Source: a virus. From it: a DNA stretch of 48,487 nt. Position numbers and translations under genes: made by a program. Positions 39,067 to 47,062 of this stretch are shown one piece after another. Under the pieces are notes generated by a model. It had not been told where the DNA came from. It made no database searches and worked only from the letters and a program-made list of their open reading frames with translations. The stretch covers positions 1 through 48,487 of IMG/VR virus record IMGVR_UViG_3300031962_000005. One strand, written 5' to 3'. Each line of letters begins with the position of its first letter. The first letter of the stretch is position 1.

Positions 39067-39687
39067 CTAGAAGACTAATGCCTCCGCCCACTCCCATTGC
39101 GCGTACACGTTGAACGTGCCGCCGGCCGATGCGGTGGGCATCTGCACCCGGATACCTTCGTTGTTCGAGAGCACCACCGGATGCTGCCCCAGACCCGTCC
39201 ACTCGTAAATAGTCTGAAGGCTGCTGATGCCGACCGTCGTCCCCGTGATGTTCATGAGCCCCGCGGCGAACGCGGCCGCGTCGTTGGTGGCGGTCTGGCC
39301 CGACATGGTCGTCACCGTGCAGATGCGCGGCCCGTTGGCCCCCATCTGACTTTGGTTCATGGTGGCGCGCATCTGGTTGGTCTTGAGCGTGGTGCTCATG
39401 TTGATCGCGGTGCTTGCGGTCGTGAAGTCGGTCGTGAAGGCGCGGGCGATGAAAGCCAGGAAGTCGAAGACGCCGGCCGTCGCGGTCGCCTGGGTCACGA
39501 TGCCGATCTTGAGCCGCATGAGGATTAGGAACGTGTTCGCCAAGGTCGGCGCCCAGCGGATCGAGGCCACATCGGCGTTGGTCGACCAGCCGGTAAGGAG
39601 GCCGGACTTCTGGGCCACGGCGTAATGCCCGAGGACAGTCTGCGACTGGTTGCCGGTGCCGATATAGGGAACGGGGACAGCGGCCAT
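39067..39687 (-). CDS. Virion protein, beta-rich
   Basis: 206 aa from ATG at 39687 (MAAVPVPYIGTGNQSQTVLG), with AAAGGAG upstream. Start chosen because the upstream extension overlaps the previous gene. Alternating beta strands and Thr/Ser-rich loops, ending in FNVYAQWEWAEALVF. It resembles the 246-aa protein at 33419 in its end region, perhaps a related fold. Function unknown. Confidence 0.68.
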   Translation of the reverse strand: MAAVPVPYIGTGNQSQTVLGHYAVAQKSGLLTGWSTNADVASIRWAPTLANTFLILMRLKIGIVTQATATAGVFDFLAFIARAFTTDFTTASTAINMSTTLKTNQMRATMNQSQMGANGPRICTVTTMSGQTATNDAAAFAAGLMNITGTTVGISSLQTIYEWTGLGQHPVVLSNNEGIRVQMPTASAGGTFNVYAQWEWAEALVF

Positions 39688-39698
39688 GGACAGCTCCT

Positions 39699-40265
39699 TT
39701 ACGCTCTGGCCCACAGGCAATTCATGCCCACGGGATCGGTTTGCTGAAAGTCAAATGAGATCAAGGTCGCCCCGCAGCCGTCCACGATGGCGAAAGCAAT
39801 CAGGTTCGTGCCCGGCCCGGTCGAAGTAACCAAACCGCAATTCCCCAGGCTCCCCTGCGTCAGGCTGATCGTGTCGCACAGGAACTCGGTGTCCTTGATG
39901 AGCCTGGTAGAACTGCCAGGCTGCGCATCCGTCGGTCCGGCCTGGTTCGAGGTTATGCAGGCGAACTCGGCCAGGAGCATCGGCACCCAGACCCACAGAC
40001 GGGAATCGGTGCCTAAGCGGCGCCAGGCATAAAGGCGCATCGAGAACATGGCGCCCTGGCCCTCGGCGTAGGGGATGAGGATGAGGCGGCCCGGGCTGAC
40101 CTGGCCTTCTGTCCCCGAGAAGATCACGAACCCATCCTTGGAGCGGTTGGGGTCGGGGGACAGGTTCGAGGGCGCCAGAGGGACAAAGGCCGTGTTCTGG
40201 CTGTTGCCGCCCGCCAGCGCCAGGTTTAAAGGTTCCGCCCGATAGTCGAGGACGACGTTCATCAT
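39699..40265 (-). CDS. Virion protein
   Basis: 188 aa. Starts with two Met in a row (40263 or 40260). Beta-rich (FVIFSGTEGQVSPGRLILIP, GAMFSMRLYAWRRLGTDSR), with Cys pairs and a hydrophobic end. The gene precedes the HNH relic and lies between adaptor and decoration genes. No family recognised. Confidence 0.65.
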   Translation of the reverse strand: MMNVVLDYRAEPLNLALAGGNSQNTAFVPLAPSNLSPDPNRSKDGFVIFSGTEGQVSPGRLILIPYAEGQGAMFSMRLYAWRRLGTDSRLWVWVPMLLAEFACITSNQAGPTDAQPGSSTRLIKDTEFLCDTISLTQGSLGNCGLVTSTGPGTNLIAFAIVDGCGATLISFDFQQTDPVGMNCLWARA

Positions 40266-40289
40266 CAGGAAAGCACCCCCAAATATTCA

Positions 40290-40546
40290 TTGAGGATGAT
40301 GCCCCGAGCGAGAGCCATGAATTGGATCGTTATCCCAATCCAAATGGCAATTACGAGCCAGGCAATTGCCGCTGGGCAACTCGCAAAGAACAATGTCGCA
40401 ACACCAGAAAAAGTCATCTCATAACCTTCCAAGGCCGCACTCAATGCCTTAAGGACTGGGCCGCTGAGTTTGGCGTCAAATACGAGACCTTCAGGCAACG
40501 GATCAAGTTTCTCCACTGGCCAATCGAGAGAGCAATGGTCCCCTAG
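40290..40546 (+). pseudogene. HNH homing endonuclease remnant
   Basis: In frame, ESHELDRYPNPNGNYEPGNC then RWATRKEQCRNTRKS match the nuclease core of the gene at 3980-4447, and the end (IKFLHWPIERAMVP) matches its C-terminal region (LQKWPLSRALTEPLRPY). The AP2-like N-terminus is missing and no ATG is available (TTG at 40322 only), so it is 5'-truncated. The TAG overlaps the adaptor-gene stop by 4 bp (CTAG). Antisense ORFs here are shadows. Confidence 0.82.
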
Positions 40547-41355
40547 CCAAAAGCTTGGCCGTTATAAGTAGGTGCCGGGCTCCACCAGTGCACGTTCTGC
40601 CGGTTCCAGCCCAGCTCATCGGAGCGGTCGTTGTTGGGGCCAAGCTTTTGCGGCTTGTTGCGCCTGTCCATCGAGATCGAGGCCAGCAGGCGCTCCTTGA
40701 ACTTGGCGGTGTGGACGCTCGTGGCGTCGTCGCGTCTCTGTTCCGCTATCGCCAGGCAGCTTTCCAGGATCGTCTCGGCGTGCGGGGCGCCGCCGTAGGC
40801 ATAAGGGAACGCTCCCGAGAGGTAATCGGGCGCGATGTAGTACTGGAACTGGAGGGTGTAATCCTGATCGGCCGCCGGGAAGAGGAGGAGCTGGAAACGC
40901 TGGCCCTGGGTGCCGGTCGTGCCCTTGAGCGGCATCTGGGCACAGAACATGGGCGGGCCGGTCATGGAGGGGTTGACCGCATACATCTCGCGAAGCGATC
41001 CTTCATTCCGCCACTCGATCTTCCAGGGCATCGCCGTGGTTGACGTGGTGAGGAGCGTCACGGGCCCTTCAAAGCCGCCGAAGTCGTCGGGGAGGAGAAC
41101 GGTCGTCGCCCCGGAGACGAAGGGACAGGAGGCGGTCGGTTTCAAGAAGCTCCAGTCATAGCTGCCGCGCTCCCCTTCAGCGGGCGGGGGGAAATAGAAC
41201 TGGCGCAGGCCCGAGGCAACGCAGAAGTCGATGTCCGAGATTTGGGCGGCGTTCCAAAGACTGTCATTGCCGTTGTCCGGGCCGCGGCCGTAGCCGAGGA
41301 ATTCCCCGACTTCGCCCTTGAGCTGGACATACTGGAGTGACAGGCTCGATTCCAA
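40543..41355 (-). CDS. Head-tail adaptor-like protein (gp4/gp11 type)
   Basis: 270 aa. Begins MESSLSLQYVQLKGEVGEFL and has SGLRQFYFPPPAEG ... YDWSFLKPTASCPF and LPDDFGGFEGPVTLL, a pattern I associate with a phage protein found beside portal and nozzle genes and predicted as head-tail adaptor. The C-terminal half is helical (ETILESCLAIAEQRRD). It would seat on the portal ring and join it to the nozzle. A HNH relic follows its 3' end. Confidence 0.65.
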   Translation of the reverse strand: MESSLSLQYVQLKGEVGEFLGYGRGPDNGNDSLWNAAQISDIDFCVASGLRQFYFPPPAEGERGSYDWSFLKPTASCPFVSGATTVLLPDDFGGFEGPVTLLTTSTTAMPWKIEWRNEGSLREMYAVNPSMTGPPMFCAQMPLKGTTGTQGQRFQLLLFPAADQDYTLQFQYYIAPDYLSGAFPYAYGGAPHAETILESCLAIAEQRRDDATSVHTAKFKERLLASISMDRRNKPQKLGPNNDRSDELGWNRQNVHWWSPAPTYNGQAFG

Positions 41356-41367
41356 GAACGCTCTCCT

Positions 41368-41589
41368 TTACTCGTAGCAGGCGTTGCCTTCCATGCCCTT
41401 GCCGCCCTCTTGCTCGCCCGACTCGTCCCCCTCGCAGCAGCAGCCGTGCTCCATGCCATATTCCTTGTTCTTGGCGTGGTGCTCGGCCGAGGCGTGCGGG
41501 TCTTTTTCCCCGGGACCGTCCACGAGGCTGGTCATGTCGTGATGCCTGATCGGGCCGGTATGGTGTCCGTGTCCCTTGTGCTTGGCCAT
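41368..41589 (-). CDS. His/Cys/Glu-rich micro-protein
   Basis: 73 aa, about one in six residues His, with GHGHHTGPIRHHD and HASAEHHAKNKEYGMEHGCCCEGDE. Polar and highly likely to bind metal ions. ATG at 41589 directly follows the stop of the 45-aa gene. It may be a small virion or chaperone component; no family known. Confidence 0.65.
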   Translation of the reverse strand: MAKHKGHGHHTGPIRHHDMTSLVDGPGEKDPHASAEHHAKNKEYGMEHGCCCEGDESGEQEGGKGMEGNACYE

Positions 41590-41590
41590 G

Positions 41591-41728
41591 TCACTTCCCT
41601 TTCTTCCGGGCTTTGGGCCTTACTCTGGCCGGCAGCTTGCCTTTATTGTCGAAGTGGTGCTTCTTCACCCAGGCGTGCCCGAACTTGGCATTGAGGAGCT
41701 TTCTCTGGGCCTGGGATTTCGCTGGCAC
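41591..41728 (-). CDS. 45-aa basic protein
   Basis: Reads MPAKSQAQRKLLNAKFGHAW then VKKHHFDNKGKLPARVRPKA and RKKGK from GTG at 41728, which has CCGGAG 9 bases upstream; an in-frame stop lies just upstream of the start region. Small Lys/Arg-rich proteins with a PAKSxAQR start occur in many phage head modules. One base (TGA-C-ATG) separates it from the His-rich gene. Upstream 41729-41808 holds no other gene. Confidence 0.7.
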   Translation of the reverse strand: MPAKSQAQRKLLNAKFGHAWVKKHHFDNKGKLPARVRPKARKKGK

Positions 41729-41808
41729 CGCTGGCACTCCGGGTATCGGCTACATTGCCGGGGGGCTTATCAAGTTTGTGTTTGCCCCTCCCCCGGACGT
41801 GGGCGGTT

Positions 41809-42822
41809 TTAGAAGCTCCCGAGCTGGGCGAAACGCACCCAGTCGAGGTAAACGGGCGCCGAGGCCGAGGCGATGTTCATGTACTGGATGACCGGGCTGT
41901 ACACCGAATTCAGGGGGAACGTCGTGGCCTGGGCGATGCCGGGATTAAGGAACTTGGGGTGCTGCTGGCCGTTGACGAAGAACTTGAGGAGCGGCTTGTA
42001 GATGGTCCCGGCCGTCTGCCCCGCGGGAGGAGTCGCTGGCGCGGCGATGGATGGGTTGCCCGGGCTCGGGTCCCAGACCATGCCGAGCTTGACGAAGTTG
42101 GTCCCCTTGCCCTTCTCGGTCGAGGCGGCGTAGGCGACCTGGTTGGCGCCGGTGACGTCGTTGAAGATCGTCGTGAGGCCGGTCGGGTAGACCGCCGTCC
42201 CGCCCGCCGGCTGATACACCACCGACCAGTCGGCCGGGCTCGTCGTCGTCCTGTTGAAAAAGCCGAACAGGTTCTTGGTCGTCGTGAGGGTGTTGCCGCC
42301 CGAGGCGATGACCGTCGTGTCCGAGCTGTTGATCTGCGAGCTGGTGTTGTCGGCCAGGCCGATGAACACTCCCTGCTGCGAAGCCGCAATCGACCCCAGA
42401 GCGATCCTGGCTTCCATCCAGAACTTGCCGCCGGTGTAGTTGAAGGCGGTCGAGGCACCCAGGAAGCGGAACATCGAGCTGATCGAGGTCAGGATGATCG
42501 ACTTGTTGGCGTCGGTCGAGCTGGAGTTGATCTTGAGGACGCCCCCTTCTTCGATGGCGTCGAGGATCGTGAGCGTCGCCGATCCGAACCAGGCCGCCCA
42601 CTTGCCGAACGAGGCCACGCCGAAAGCGTTCGAGACCTGGTTGATGGCCATCTGGCCGGCGGGGCAGAAATCATCTTCGACCAGGTAGCCGGAAGTGCCG
42701 ATGCCGCCCCCCAGGCCTTGCTGGAAGTCTTCGATGGGGCAATCAAACCAGACGCCCTGGCTCGGGCCGCGGCTGGTGTCCTGGGCGATCAGGGAAGCGT
42801 ATTGAGCGGTTTTCGTGGCCAC
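41809..42822 (-). CDS. Virion protein of 337 aa, function unknown
   Basis: Starts at GTG (42822) with AAGGAG 6 bases before it; an overlapping ATG lies in another frame. Beta-rich Gly/Thr/Ser/Ala sequence (NLFGFFNRTTTSPADWSVVY, TGANQVAYAASTEKGKGTNF) with a lectin-like appearance near the C-terminus (INSSS..., PVYLDWVRFAQLGSF). Position next to the capsid gene suggests a decoration or head-fibre role, but no motif proves it. Confidence 0.7.
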   Translation of the reverse strand: MATKTAQYASLIAQDTSRGPSQGVWFDCPIEDFQQGLGGGIGTSGYLVEDDFCPAGQMAINQVSNAFGVASFGKWAAWFGSATLTILDAIEEGGVLKINSSSTDANKSIILTSISSMFRFLGASTAFNYTGGKFWMEARIALGSIAASQQGVFIGLADNTSSQINSSDTTVIASGGNTLTTTKNLFGFFNRTTTSPADWSVVYQPAGGTAVYPTGLTTIFNDVTGANQVAYAASTEKGKGTNFVKLGMVWDPSPGNPSIAAPATPPAGQTAGTIYKPLLKFFVNGQQHPKFLNPGIAQATTFPLNSVYSPVIQYMNIASASAPVYLDWVRFAQLGSF

Positions 42823-42832
42823 GCATGGCTCC

Positions 42833-43525
42833 TTAAGTTTGTTCGCCCTGGTCTGGTTTGTGTGATCTCTTGTGCGCGACGAGGCCCTGCGCGCTCTTGG
42901 CGATGAAGCCGCACTGGTCGCACTTCACGACCGGCTCAGTCGCCAGCTCCGTTTCCATGCGATCTACTTCTTGGCGCAATAGTTCCTCGGAAGCGCTGAC
43001 CGGATGCTCCGGCTGCCGCTGACCCAGTTCGTCTTCAAGCTGGCCTATCTCTTCCTTGAGCCGCTTTTCCTGGAGCTTGCGTTCCAGCTCTTTCTTGCGG
43101 GCCTGGAGCTGGAAGAGCTGGCTTGGCTCGGGCGGGATGGCCAACTCCTCGGCCGGGCGCTCGCGCCTTCTGTAGACCCGGTCACTCACCCAGGCCTTGG
43201 CCATGTGCGTTATGCCGTGCACCACTTGCGGCCGCTCGGGATTGATGAACAGGTCGCCCTCTTGGCAGGGCTGAGAGCCGGTCACGGTCTTGAAGCCGGT
43301 GTTGAAGGGGGTGCCGTCGTTCATAGTGCGGTACAGGGGCGCGATCGGCTCAAGCGTCTTTCTGTCCGCCGTGAACCCCACCAGGTGATGGCAGTAGCCG
43401 TATTCGTCCAGTTCCTCGGCCACGCAGCCCAGGGGGCAGTAGTTGCGCGCCGTCTTCGAGAGCGCTGCGCGCGCCTCCTCGTGTGCGCTTGTGGCCCGGC
43501 CATTGATCTCGGCGAGAGCTTCCAT
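42833..43525 (-). CDS. Coiled-coil protein with C-terminal C2H2 zinc finger
   Basis: 230 aa from ATG at 43525 with AAAGGAAG upstream; the frame is open upstream but only over the capsid gene. N-terminal YCPLGCVAEELDEYGYCHHL (Cys/His cluster), a middle with long coiled-coil helices (KKELERKLQEKRLKEEIGQL), and at the C-terminus a classic C2H2 finger with C202, C205, H218 and H222 (CDQCGFIAKSAQ then GLVAHKRSH; spacing 2-12-3). C2H2 fingers are rare in bacteria and phages. A role in DNA or protein contact near the head is possible. Confidence 0.75.
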   Translation of the reverse strand: MEALAEINGRATSAHEEARAALSKTARNYCPLGCVAEELDEYGYCHHLVGFTADRKTLEPIAPLYRTMNDGTPFNTGFKTVTGSQPCQEGDLFINPERPQVVHGITHMAKAWVSDRVYRRRERPAEELAIPPEPSQLFQLQARKKELERKLQEKRLKEEIGQLEDELGQRQPEHPVSASEELLRQEVDRMETELATEPVVKCDQCGFIAKSAQGLVAHKRSHKPDQGEQT

Positions 43526-43533
43526 GACTTCCT

Positions 43534-44577
43534 TTAAGCGGGGTAGGTCGTGCCGTTCGACATGACGAAATGGCAGCGGCGGTTCTTCGAGACAAAATTG
43601 TACGTGCTGTCCATGAAGTGACTGGCGACCGTGTGTTGGCCGGGCGTGTGCGGGATATTGGTCTCCTTGAGCCACCAGCCGCGGTTGATATACGTCTTGA
43701 GCCACCCCCAGTTGAGGCCGTAGAACGGGTTGGTCGTGTCCCGTTCGAGCCAGGGCACCCAGGTCGCCGGCACCCGCCGGAACAGGACCTTGCCGTCCTG
43801 TGACGCCACATCCTTGCCCAGGTTGTCGTTCTGGCTTTCGACCGCTTCCTCAAGGGGCTGGATGACCGAGTAGTTCGTGTAGAAGCCGTATTCGTCGCCC
43901 GTGCTCGGGGTCGGGATGCCGTCCACGGGGGGCATGAAGTCGGTCTTGGTGGCCGCCTCGCGGGCGCCCCTGATAAAGTCGTCGCGCGAGACCGCGGTAT
44001 AGGGTCCCGTCCAGTTCGACCAGTTCGGGTAGGTCGTGCTTGAGAGGCCCGCCACGGTCGAGTAACCCGACAGAATGCCGCCGTTGAATCCCTTGGTGGC
44101 GTTCTTGGTCACCCAGTACGGAATGCCCAGAGGCGTCTTGGTGTCGGTGACCGCCGGGGCGCCCCAGAAATTGGCCTCCATGAGCTCGGCGAGCGAGATG
44201 AGCGCCATGATCCGCTGCTGCTTCACGTAGTCCACGATGCGGGCCGGCTCGCGGTTCATGGCCATGAGCTGCTCGATGATCATGTAGCTCGTCTGGCTGT
44301 AGCGCCAGACCGTGGAGGCCTGCACCATGCCGTCCACGAGGTTGATGTTGTCCGACTCCGCCAGGCTGACGTTGCGTGCGGCATTGCTCTGGGCAACGAG
44401 CACGTTGAACTGGATGCCGGAGCCCGATTCGAGCACCACCCGGTTCTTGCGAAGGAGCTGCTTCATCGCCGTGTGGCGCTGAATGTTCGAGCTGATATCG
44501 GTAAACTTGGGCTTGCCAAGGTCCTTGAGCGTGTCGTTGACGAAGTCAAGGACATTTTCAGCCTGGATGACGGCCAC
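43534..44577 (-). CDS. Major capsid protein
   Basis: 347 aa from GTG at 44577 with AGGAACCCC upstream. Contains QFNVLVAQSNAARNVSLAES, a spine helix (TVWRYSQTSYMIIEQLMAMN), SLAELMEANFWGAP and PFYGLNWGWLKTYI, in the arrangement of HK97-fold capsid proteins of P22/T7-like podoviruses. It lies 33 bp after the scaffold gene as expected. No N-terminal protease-cleavage domain seen. Confidence 0.85.
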   Translation of the reverse strand: MAVIQAENVLDFVNDTLKDLGKPKFTDISSNIQRHTAMKQLLRKNRVVLESGSGIQFNVLVAQSNAARNVSLAESDNINLVDGMVQASTVWRYSQTSYMIIEQLMAMNREPARIVDYVKQQRIMALISLAELMEANFWGAPAVTDTKTPLGIPYWVTKNATKGFNGGILSGYSTVAGLSSTTYPNWSNWTGPYTAVSRDDFIRGAREAATKTDFMPPVDGIPTPSTGDEYGFYTNYSVIQPLEEAVESQNDNLGKDVASQDGKVLFRRVPATWVPWLERDTTNPFYGLNWGWLKTYINRGWWLKETNIPHTPGQHTVASHFMDSTYNFVSKNRRCHFVMSNGTTYPA

Positions 44578-44609
44578 GCGGGGTTCCTATTTCTGCCTTG
44601 GTCGTTGCC

Positions 44610-45650
44610 TTATTCGGGAAAACCGTCCAGCTCTTCGGAGTCGGGAATCGTCTCGGCGTCCATGCGCGCCGCCAAATTCTTGACCGCCAGTTCCTCGCCC
44701 TTCTGCTCGCTCGACTGCCGCTGCGTCGGCCTGGCCAGGGCCGCTTCCTCCCATTCCTCGGGAGTGATCCTGGGCTTGGGCACGCCATTGGTGGGAGGTG
44801 CTGGCTGCTTGGGCGTCTTGCCGACTTCGGCGTAAGGCGCCGGGTGCTTGCCCAGGAACTTGCCGAACATCTTTTCGGCGGCCGCCTTGACCTTGGCCTT
44901 GACCTGGGCCACGGTGTGCACCCTGGGATCGGCCTGGGCCTTGGTGAGAATTGCGATCCTGTTGTCGTACTCGTCTTGCTGCGCCTGCCCCATCTCCCGG
45001 CCCGGTCCCTTGCCGACCGCTATCTCGTACTCCGCCCCCAGAGAGGCGAAAGCGGCATCAAAGACCGCGGCGGCGCGGTTGTTCTCGCGCTGCTGCTCGC
45101 GCTCGTCGCGCTTCGACAGCTCTTCCCTGAGTCCCTTGGTCTCGTCGCGCTGCTTCTTGGCCAGTGACTTGAGCGCCTTGACGACGCCGGGATGAAAGTC
45201 CTTCTCGGCCAGGGGCCTCCCCTCTTCATCGGTCCCCCAGTCGAGCTCGATATCTTCTTCGATTGCGGGAGCGGGCTGGGGGGCCCTGACCTGGCCTTCG
45301 GAGACCTGGCGGGCGCGCAACTGTTCGTCGCGGAAGCGCAGCGCCTGCTGGTTCAGGCGGTGCATCGTCTTGCCGAGGATGTGGGTCGGGGTGTCTTCGA
45401 TTTCTTCTTCGGTGTAGCCGAAAGACTTGGCTTGCTCGATAAGGTAGGCGGGATGCCTGGAAGTAGGTGGGGCTGGTTCGGCGGGGGGCGTGACTGGAGC
45501 GAAGGTGCCGTCGGGATTCCTTGGCCTGACGTCGATGACGTTGGTGGGCTTGGGCTCCGGCTTCTTCTGGGGGGGTACGTCGCCTTCTACCTGATGACCG
45601 GTATCACCGATATCGAAGGGATCGTCTTGAGGTGTTGCTTTCTCCGCCAA
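44610..45650 (-). CDS. Scaffolding protein
   Basis: 346 aa. Acidic and Pro/Gln-rich with long charged helices (LKSLAKKQRDETKGLREELS, DEREQQRENNRAAA) and a basic/helical C-terminal region (VAQVKAKVKAAAEKMFGKFL), typical of podovirus scaffolds that bind the capsid through a basic C-terminal motif. The start is TTG at 45650 with CGGAAG upstream. The HNH relic abuts the start region, so the original start may have been displaced. Confidence 0.8.
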   Translation of the reverse strand: MAEKATPQDDPFDIGDTGHQVEGDVPPQKKPEPKPTNVIDVRPRNPDGTFAPVTPPAEPAPPTSRHPAYLIEQAKSFGYTEEEIEDTPTHILGKTMHRLNQQALRFRDEQLRARQVSEGQVRAPQPAPAIEEDIELDWGTDEEGRPLAEKDFHPGVVKALKSLAKKQRDETKGLREELSKRDEREQQRENNRAAAVFDAAFASLGAEYEIAVGKGPGREMGQAQQDEYDNRIAILTKAQADPRVHTVAQVKAKVKAAAEKMFGKFLGKHPAPYAEVGKTPKQPAPPTNGVPKPRITPEEWEEAALARPTQRQSSEQKGEELAVKNLAARMDAETIPDSEELDGFPE

Positions 45651-45720
45651 CTGCTTCCGTGTTTTTCCGCCTGGTCAGCCTCTGTGCTATACGCGGCATC
45701 CTATCGGCGCCCCGTTCCAG

Positions 45721-45868
45721 AATCAAGGAGATTTTTCACGAGGCGGTTTATAATGGGCGAACCGGAGACGTGCCCAAGCACGGCCCCGGTTCTCACAAAC
45801 CTGGAAATGTACGCTGGGCGACGATGAAAGAGCAAGCCCAACACAGGCGACGCAAGGGCACGTGCTAA
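45721..45868 (+). pseudogene. HNH homing endonuclease remnant, heavily decayed
   Basis: In frame, HKPGNVRWATMKEQAQHRRR and KGTC match the end of the HNH core (EPNNCQWATAKQQARSRR at 3980-4447). Upstream sequence (KEIFHEAVYNGRTGDVPKHG) is a corrupted nuclease start; the AP2-like domain and most of the C-terminus are missing. It runs opposite to the flanking late genes, and the TAA overlaps the 123-aa gene's stop by 4 bp (CTAA). Confidence 0.68.
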
Positions 45869-46236
45869 GAAGAGACAATCATATATTCAAGTTGACATGC
45901 GGCTGTATTCGCTTGCGCCCATGGTACTACGGTTGGGTCCAAGGGACAGAAGGCGCAGTCGCCCGCCAGGAGCCTAAGAAAGACGGCGCCCGAAGCGCCG
46001 TTGAACAGCGTCAAGTAGTTGGTGGGGTCGAGGTTCTGGAAGAACGCCCAGTGCGGAGTGACCACGCTTCCTTGCGGGATCGCCAGCGCCGCCGTCGTGA
46101 CCGACATTGTGTCCTGGATGTAGAAATTGCCGGTGACGTTGCGCAAGAGCGCGGTCACCGAGCGGGCGATGGCCGAAGACATCACCGCGGGTTTGTTGAA
46201 GGTGAGTGAGGCGGTGAAGGTGATCTCGTTGGCCAT
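45865..46236 (-). CDS. Virion protein, decoration type
   Basis: 123 aa from ATG at 46236 with GGAG upstream; the frame is open further but only over sequence without a ribosome site. Beta-rich (MANEITFTASLTFNKPAVMS, LRNVTGNFYIQDTMSVTTAA) with a hydrophobic end. It resembles other small beta proteins of this block. No family known. Confidence 0.7.
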   Translation of the reverse strand: MANEITFTASLTFNKPAVMSSAIARSVTALLRNVTGNFYIQDTMSVTTAALAIPQGSVVTPHWAFFQNLDPTNYLTLFNGASGAVFLRLLAGDCAFCPLDPTVVPWAQANTAACQLEYMIVSS

Positions 46237-46362
46237 GGAGGGCTCCTGTCTTGACTCGGTCTCGAAATTCCAGTATTCCCTGAAGAAAGTCACAGGGGGT
46301 AAACGCCTCTGGGAAACCGCGAACGGGTAAACGACGCAAGGGCCACCCGGCGGCGCCCCCAA
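46237..46362 (-). promoter_or_regulatory. 126-bp gap with a repeated GTTTACCC motif
   Basis: On the minus strand GTTTACCC occurs twice, about 26 bp apart (46327-46334 and 46301-46308), upstream of the 123-aa gene. No gene fits. This could be a late promoter or regulator-binding pair, or chance; no -10 box is evident. Confidence 0.3.
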
Positions 46363-46554
46363 TCAGGTTGATCCCAGAGGCGGCAGTTTGGCCATGTGCA
46401 CAAGGGCGCGGGCCCCCCGGCACAAATCACAGCACTTCCTGAACCGCTCCATCGGCGCCGACGAGTCTTCCGTGACAATGGCCTGCGCCAAGATGTCAAA
46501 GCAGTTCTTCAAGCAGCCGGCGCAGGCCTCGTCAAAGATTTGTTCTTCGTCCAT
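46363..46554 (-). CDS. 63-aa Cys-rich protein
   Basis: CAGCLKNC near the start and KCCDLCRGARALVHMAKLPP near the end form a likely four- to six-Cys metal site between helices (FDILAQAIVTEDSSAPMERF). Small helical Cys-rich phage proteins of this type are seen next to head genes; function unknown. It lies 3 bp after the 95-aa gene; the ribosome site is weak. Confidence 0.6.
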   Translation of the reverse strand: MDEEQIFDEACAGCLKNCFDILAQAIVTEDSSAPMERFRKCCDLCRGARALVHMAKLPPLGST

Positions 46555-46557
46555 GGC

Positions 46558-46845
46558 TTAAGCACTCTGGGAAGCCTTGATCGCTTTGGCCTGCGCCGGG
46601 GTCGGGGCCGGCGCCGGCGTATTGGCCGCCACCGCCGCCGCCAGGGCCGCGCTCTTGGTATTGAGCGTCGTCACCAGGTCGGACAGGGGCTGTAACTCCG
46701 CGGCCGTGGCGCCGTTGGCGACCGCGGCGGCGACCGCGTCGGCGATCAACTTGGCGATGCCGTTTACGAGGGTGACGGCCGAGTCGATCACGTTGTCGGT
46801 CGTGGTGATCTGGGCAATCGTGGCGTCCACAATTGGGTTGGGCAT
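46558..46845 (-). CDS. 95-aa Ala-rich helical protein
   Basis: Alternating Ala/Thr/Val helices (TVDNVIDS-like start, IADAVAAAVANGATAAELQP, NTKSAALAAAVAANTPAP) and a Pro/Ala-rich C-terminus, consistent with a coiled-coil head-fibre or trimeric spike. AAGGAG lies before the ATG. It is located between the 451-aa protein and the Cys-rich protein. Confidence 0.68.
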   Translation of the reverse strand: MPNPIVDATIAQITTTDNVIDSAVTLVNGIAKLIADAVAAAVANGATAAELQPLSDLVTTLNTKSAALAAAVAANTPAPAPTPAQAKAIKASQSA

Positions 46846-46870
46846 GAAAGAATCTCCTTTTGAATTGAGG

Positions 46871-47053
46871 CTACGGTTTTTGCGCCGCCAGCGCTGCCTC
46901 TAACGCTGCCGTATGCTCTTTTAACTTTCGGGTCGCTTCCGCCAGCTTGCGATTGTCTTTGCCCAGGCCGCAGGCCAGGGCAATGGCCTCCAGCATCTCC
47001 GCGTGGGCGCGGGCGTGATGCAAGAGGTGATCGAGCTTTTCGTCTTGGGTCAT
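46871..47053 (-). CDS. 60-aa helical protein
   Basis: MTQDEKLDHLLHHARAHAEM then LEAIALACGLGKDNRKLAEA: amphipathic helices with His/Glu clusters. AAGG is upstream of the ATG. Likely a small virion or lysis-associated protein; no match. Confidence 0.62.
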   Translation of the reverse strand: MTQDEKLDHLLHHARAHAEMLEAIALACGLGKDNRKLAEATRKLKEHTAALEAALAAQKP

Positions 47054-47062
47054 GGCTGGCCT

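Noticed and set aside
40265-40516. Minus-strand 83-codon frame with hydrophobic stretch
   Set aside because: It is the antisense of the HNH relic, whose plus-strand frame carries the diagnostic GNYEPGNCRWAT motif.
41755-42906. 383-codon plus-strand frame over the 337-aa virion gene
   Set aside because: Arg/Gly/Val-rich shadow frame in GC-rich sequence, opposite to the late operon and without a recognisable domain.
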